From Phoronis australis (Eukaryota > Phoronida > Phoronidae), in the NCBI GenBank assembly GCA_002633005.1, contig NMRA01000079.1:1021182-1085181 (forward strand): 64,000 nucleotides of DNA, read 5' to 3'. A program made the translations under genes and the position numbers. The notes under the pieces were generated by a model. That model was given only the letters and a program-made list of their open reading frames with translations. It was not told the origin of the DNA and did no database searches. Numbering within the stretch: position 1 is the stretch's first letter; each line of letters starts with the position of its first letter. Shown one piece after another: positions 59,801 to 64,000 of the stretch.

Positions 59801-62800
59801 TCGGCATGAGGCAAGTGTGCGACAAAAACTGCGTTGTAATCGAGGGCAGAGTCGCTGACTGGAGGTTCGAGCCGCTTTTCACAAATCTTCTTGCACACGA
59901 AATAGGTCACATGTAAGTAAGTTGTTTTTGTAGTTTAGTGCCTAACGTTATGCTCTTACATGAAGTAGACTTGCTCTTTCTCTCTTGCTACACGAAATGC
60001 ACACCTGGATTCTGTACACCAGTTTCTCTTCTTTTTCTCAGAAACTTGATGACTTAAAGTTTTTGCACATGTAAAATATCATATTGCAAAGTATCCAACA
60101 CACATGCACAACTGCCCTGACAACTGCAATTATATAACAGTGTGCACATGTACCCTTGCATTTCTACTGTATGTGCAATATAACAGAGCCAATTATGAAA
60201 GACCTCCATGTAGTGCAGATAACAATCCCGGTGTCACTAGTTAACGGGCTACCTTAAAATAAGTTTGGTGTTGAGGGATTTGCCTGCTTTTAACGAGTTG
60301 AGGAAAGTATATGGCGAGAATACGATGCATGTAATGTCACAAGCTTTGGTTGAGAGAACAGTGTGTTTCAGAACTGTATCAGGTGTGTTGTTAATACTGC
60401 GCTAAGAACATTCTTACATGTACGTGCAGTGTTAGCGACCAGAAAAATGTAGCCAAAGTTGCTTTTTCTCATTTAAAATACGCGACAAAATGTCATGTAA
60501 TCTCCACGACATCCTGCTTCTTAGCAAGGTCCTGGAGTTACTGAACTCTACCCAGACATGTTGCCATTGCAGTTTTGGCTTTGACCACCCACCTCCTGGG
60601 TGTAGACAAGGGATCATGTGGTCTCCAGGAACAAGTGATGAATGGTCTACATGCATAAAGCAGAAAGCGCTGGAAATATTCGGGTTAGTCATTTCCACAT
60701 GTAAGCCCTGTCTACTTAACTCTGATGTTTTCGTATAGCTACTTTGTTATCGACTGTAGCACACGTATAAATAATGTTTAGAATTTTTAATTCGGACACG
60801 ACAATCAGAGCATGTCAACAATGGTCTAACAGTTACATTGTGTGTCGTATTCTACTGCGTGTTGGACGAAAGACCCTCCTCTCTGACACAGCGCCACCTG
60901 TACTGAAATTGGCCCTGTGGAAACATGATGAACACACGGAATTGCGTGTGTGCGGATCAGTGCGCATGCCCAGGTCGGAAGATTACCGATTACATTGCCC
61001 CCACGTTCACACAACTTTATGCATTTTATTTATTTAGGCTTAAGCCACTGGATCGAGGATCTCTTGATTTTGTTTACTTCCAACACTACACGTTTTAATA
61101 AAACGCAACTACTCAAGTTAAAGATGATCGTCATACTTGATAACTGTAAACTGAAAGGGGATTCCCAACTTTCAACAAATGGGAATTACTGAATGTTATG
61201 ACGCCGCTTTCTTTAATTTAACAAATGAGAAGCCAACACAAGACAATGCTACCTGTCGTAGCACTGTGAAAGAGTGTAATAAGACACTAACACGATTGCA
61301 CTATTTTCTTGTTTGTGAGAGGTGGTGAATTCTATCAAAATTAAACCCATAGACATGTTTATTGGGACAATCGCGCTCCTAGTGACGTGTCCACAAATGT
61401 GTTCTACAGTTGCAATATATATGGACAATTAAAACTGCAGTATGTATTTATTCATAAAGTGAACGAGTGTTTTGTTGAAGCAACCCCTGGGTTTACCCGT
61501 GTATGGCTTACCAGGAAGGGATAATGCCGGCATCGACTGTTCCGCCTGGGAGAGTTTCTGAAGAAGACCTGGCGGTGATTAAAAAGAACTGTCCCAAAGG
61601 TGAAGCCGGTGTCCACTCAGGCTACAGCGGGGAAATGTTCTTCGAAAATGGCTACCTTGACTTATATAAGAAAGCGCCTGAGTGGGTAAGCAACTAAGAA
61701 CTGAAAATTTACCGGACCACGATAGTACCCGAGTGAATGTACGTTTTGTGTTCTGGTATGATGAGTCACTTATCAAAACAGCACAAGGATTCCAATGAGC
61801 AACGTCGTCATTATTTGTTTAATTACACCACCACGTCACGATCGAGGTTCGCATATCAAAAAATTTTGTTCCTCTGTAAGAATGGCGTTCTACGCTGCAC
61901 CAACGTGCCTGTTCGTACGCGTGTTACGCATATTTTGATGCAAGTGTATTCTAGTTTCGCCTACTCCAATTGTAAAAGAACCTATCGGGGTACTCGATAT
62001 CCCTCAGTTTGTGATTGACCACATAAGCATGGGGGTAAAACACTTTAACAAGTTAAGGATGTTGTCTACGCCAAAAGAATATTGTTCCTCGTGTGCATTT
62101 TTGAGGAAGCATTACTTTAGTGCCGACTTTGTTGATAGAACGGCGATTTAGATTGATCACATAGTGACACGTGCTACTATACGAAACTGATGGTGCAGTC
62201 CCTGACTATAATAAGAACCTTCGTAATCTCACGTCAACAACAACTACGGAGTTTTCTTGAACATTGTTAGGAAATAACAAATATTGTTCAAACAACTATC
62301 CTAGTTATTATTCCAGTGGCATGAAAAGAATGTTTGCAGATGGTTGCCTTGTCGCAGGGATCACCAAGGGAAGCCGGTCTTTTACGGATTATCTCCCCTT
62401 ACCGGATACAGATGCGGCGTTAACAAGGTACAGGCATTAACACTGTATATATTTTTATTTTAGTTATTTAAACAGCTAATCTATACATCAACGGGCATTG
62501 CATCCGGGCTTACAGTAAGAACTACACGTAGAACACGACTCACATGTAAATTTGGCCACCGACAGATCTACCTGTACTGTACATGTAGGCCAAGGTGCCA
62601 TTAGGAAGGAGGGCCAATTTACGTTACTTTAAGCGCGTTAGTAGGGGGAAGGCTCTACTCAACAGAATTCCGGATAAAATTTGTTCCTGGCCGGTTTCGT
62701 GTTGTTAGTCGATAGTATCTTAAGTGTTCACCAAGTGCCCGAAGCATATCAGATTTTGCGAGGGTGAAATCCTCTTGGTCACCTGCAATGGTCTGGGAAT

Positions 62801-63321
62801 AGCAGGTCTACTTGCAAATGGACGGTTAAGAAGAATCAAATTCATTTCTTAGTGAATACTCGGACCACGAATAACATGATATGCATTCGGGCGTTCTAGT
62901 TAGCTTGCAACTCGTGTACTTAGTGTTGTACCTCGAAAAGCATCTTACCCTGTGTACATATGATTCAGTAGTTCGTGCACGTGATTCCGAATCAGTGATT
63001 TGTTGTTAATAATTGAAATTGTTAGGTCCAGTGCCTCTAAAGAATGCAGACATTTTGCATAACCCGAAAGGAATCTGGGAACAAACCGAGAACAAGTTAT
63101 TGGTAATCTAAGATTTGCAGACCTACTCACGTTTTCAGATATGCCAAAGCGAAACGAGGTGTATATCCGCTGGTGAATCAGGATGTGGAAGGATTCGCGA
63201 CATTAAAGCGACAAAAGGGTCATTTTCGTCATATAACTACATGTATGACGGACGAATGCATTACCTTCCCAACTTAAAGTGCGCTTGGCGAATTACAGTT
63301 CCCATGGGACAGCGGATCAAG
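56886..63321 (+). CDS. Gene D: secreted ADAMTS-like metalloprotease with CUB domain, 3'-partial
   Basis: Nine exons: 56886-56922, 57484-57665 (or from 57478), 58409-58501, 59306-59442, 59757-59912, 60573-60683, 61481-61685, 62317-62427 and 63139-63321. The tenth exon (second half of the CUB) lies beyond the window. Starting exon 2 at 57484 gives the 182-bp length of B and C and keeps the GMxR motif at residue 33. Signal peptide MQLLPVAVFLGT; catalytic domain with FCDW, CDKNC and zinc site HEIGHIFGFDHPP (His 197, 201, 207), Met-turn GIMWSPG; cysteine-rich domain with NVCRWLPC and [10 protein letters not shown]; first half of the CUB. Exon 9 has two extra codons relative to B and C. The RGD of B and C is TGD here. 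Splice borders are canonical, but the exon 5 acceptor (cgtttaaaag) has a poor pyrimidine tract. Predicted secreted zinc protease. Confidence 0.9.
59126..59185. repeat. Two-unit 30-bp repeat with GGATCTCGAGATC palindromes
   Basis: Units start at 59126 and 59156, each GGATCT(T/C)GAGATC followed by GAGATAA-type sequence. A related degenerate stretch lies near 58755-58805. Intron 3 of gene D. Confidence 0.5.
59757..60683 (+). other. Zinc-site exon pair of gene D
   Basis: Exon 59757-59912 ends at HEIGH plus AT. Exon 60573-60683 gives IFGFDHPPPGC and GIMWSPG. All zinc ligands, the catalytic Glu, the Gly and the Met-turn are intact, and Pro again follows the third His. Confidence 0.9.
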
Positions 63322-64000
63322 GTAAACCAGTAACATTGTAAGGTTGCATGCGGTCTATCCATCTTCGATCGCGTGCAGGTAAGGGGTGTTACAGTGTTTA
63401 CATGGAACTACTTGAAGGCCGAACAGTAAAAACAGAGAAACGTTTACATGCCGCATGCGAACTTATTACACGTTGTGTTGTGGCTACTGAGAACAGAGGA
63501 CAGCGAGCGAAGAGATTCCTACTAAGAAAATCGAAAAAATAACAAAGAGTGAACGCATGTCTTCTGATACATCGCTAGAATCGTTTTGGTTAAGTTTAAA
63601 CAGAAAATATGTGTATGTTTAAAATGACCTTGCCTTGCATTCGCTTCGCAAATTAGCAAAGGAAATGGAAGGTGTGATTGGCTCTCCCACGATCACTTGC
63701 GTTTTTTCACTGTGATATATATTTATTGAAGGATACACAGAACATACAAAGAAATAATAACAAACCCAGAAACCGCGAAGCATTATATCTGGGTTGTAAA
63801 CAATTCATAAATGAAACTTATATACATAGAGATATATACAATTAAGTAGTATCTAAAATAAGTAGTCCAATACTTAGACATGCTAATACAGATATATAAA
63901 AACAAAAATATTTACAGATTCATATAGGGAAATCAGATGCAACAATATTGATAAACGGTATATAAAAATTTGCTAACGTTGCTTAGGAGGAATTCGTTAA
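63322..64000. other. Start of intron 9 of gene D, right edge of the window
   Basis: No exon was found here. The stretch after 63700 is AT-rich and includes an 8-bp stem (AACCCAGA at 63763, TCTGGGTT at 63788) that could mark a repeat end. Confidence 0.5.

Overview
The window is eukaryotic (animal) genomic DNA: protein-coding sequence is split into short exons of about 90-240 bp with GT-AG introns. Introns and spacers carry microsatellites, foldback elements and very many copies of the palindromic octamer TACATGTA. The gene products are secreted extracellular proteins with ADAMTS-like, cysteine-rich and CUB domains. This fits a marine invertebrate (deuterostome or lophotrochozoan), but I cannot name the species.

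The backbone is a head-to-tail array of four related genes on the + strand, called A-D here. A (216-18054) is cut at its 5' end by the window edge. B (24708-36092) and C (39073-50458) are complete. D (56886-63321) loses its last exon at the right edge. B and C each have 10 coding exons with the same intron phases (1,0,0,2,2,2,0,0,0) and near-identical exon lengths, and every exon visible in A and D fits the same plan. The proteins (B 482 aa, C 483 aa) have a short signal peptide, an M12B/ADAMTS-type metzincin catalytic domain, an ADAMTS-type cysteine-rich domain, and one C-terminal CUB domain. There is no recognisable propeptide, thrombospondin repeat or spacer domain.

B, C and D keep the zinc site HExxHxx(G/D)xxH and a Met-turn. 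The third His is followed by Pro, where reprolysins normally have Asp. A is the outlier: its reading frame is open through eight exons, but the zinc motif reads HDVGRTLGLPG, two catalytic-domain cysteines are gone, and the CUB domain has a 50-60 residue C-terminal extension ending in a hydrophobic run. A therefore looks like a pseudoprotease paralogue standing beside three probably active enzymes.

Three single N characters occur. Two of them (10190 and 47791) sit between near-identical direct repeats of about 500 and 779 bp. These look like unmerged contig-end or allelic overlaps rather than biological duplications; the second one duplicates exons 7-8 of gene C. The rest of the window is intron and intergenic DNA with MITE-like inverted-repeat elements (2.7-3.1, 6.7-7.8, 15.3-15.6, 18.9-19.2, 34.7 and 44.6 kb), hairpins and tandem repeats. 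I found no tRNA, rRNA, CRISPR array or prokaryotic features.
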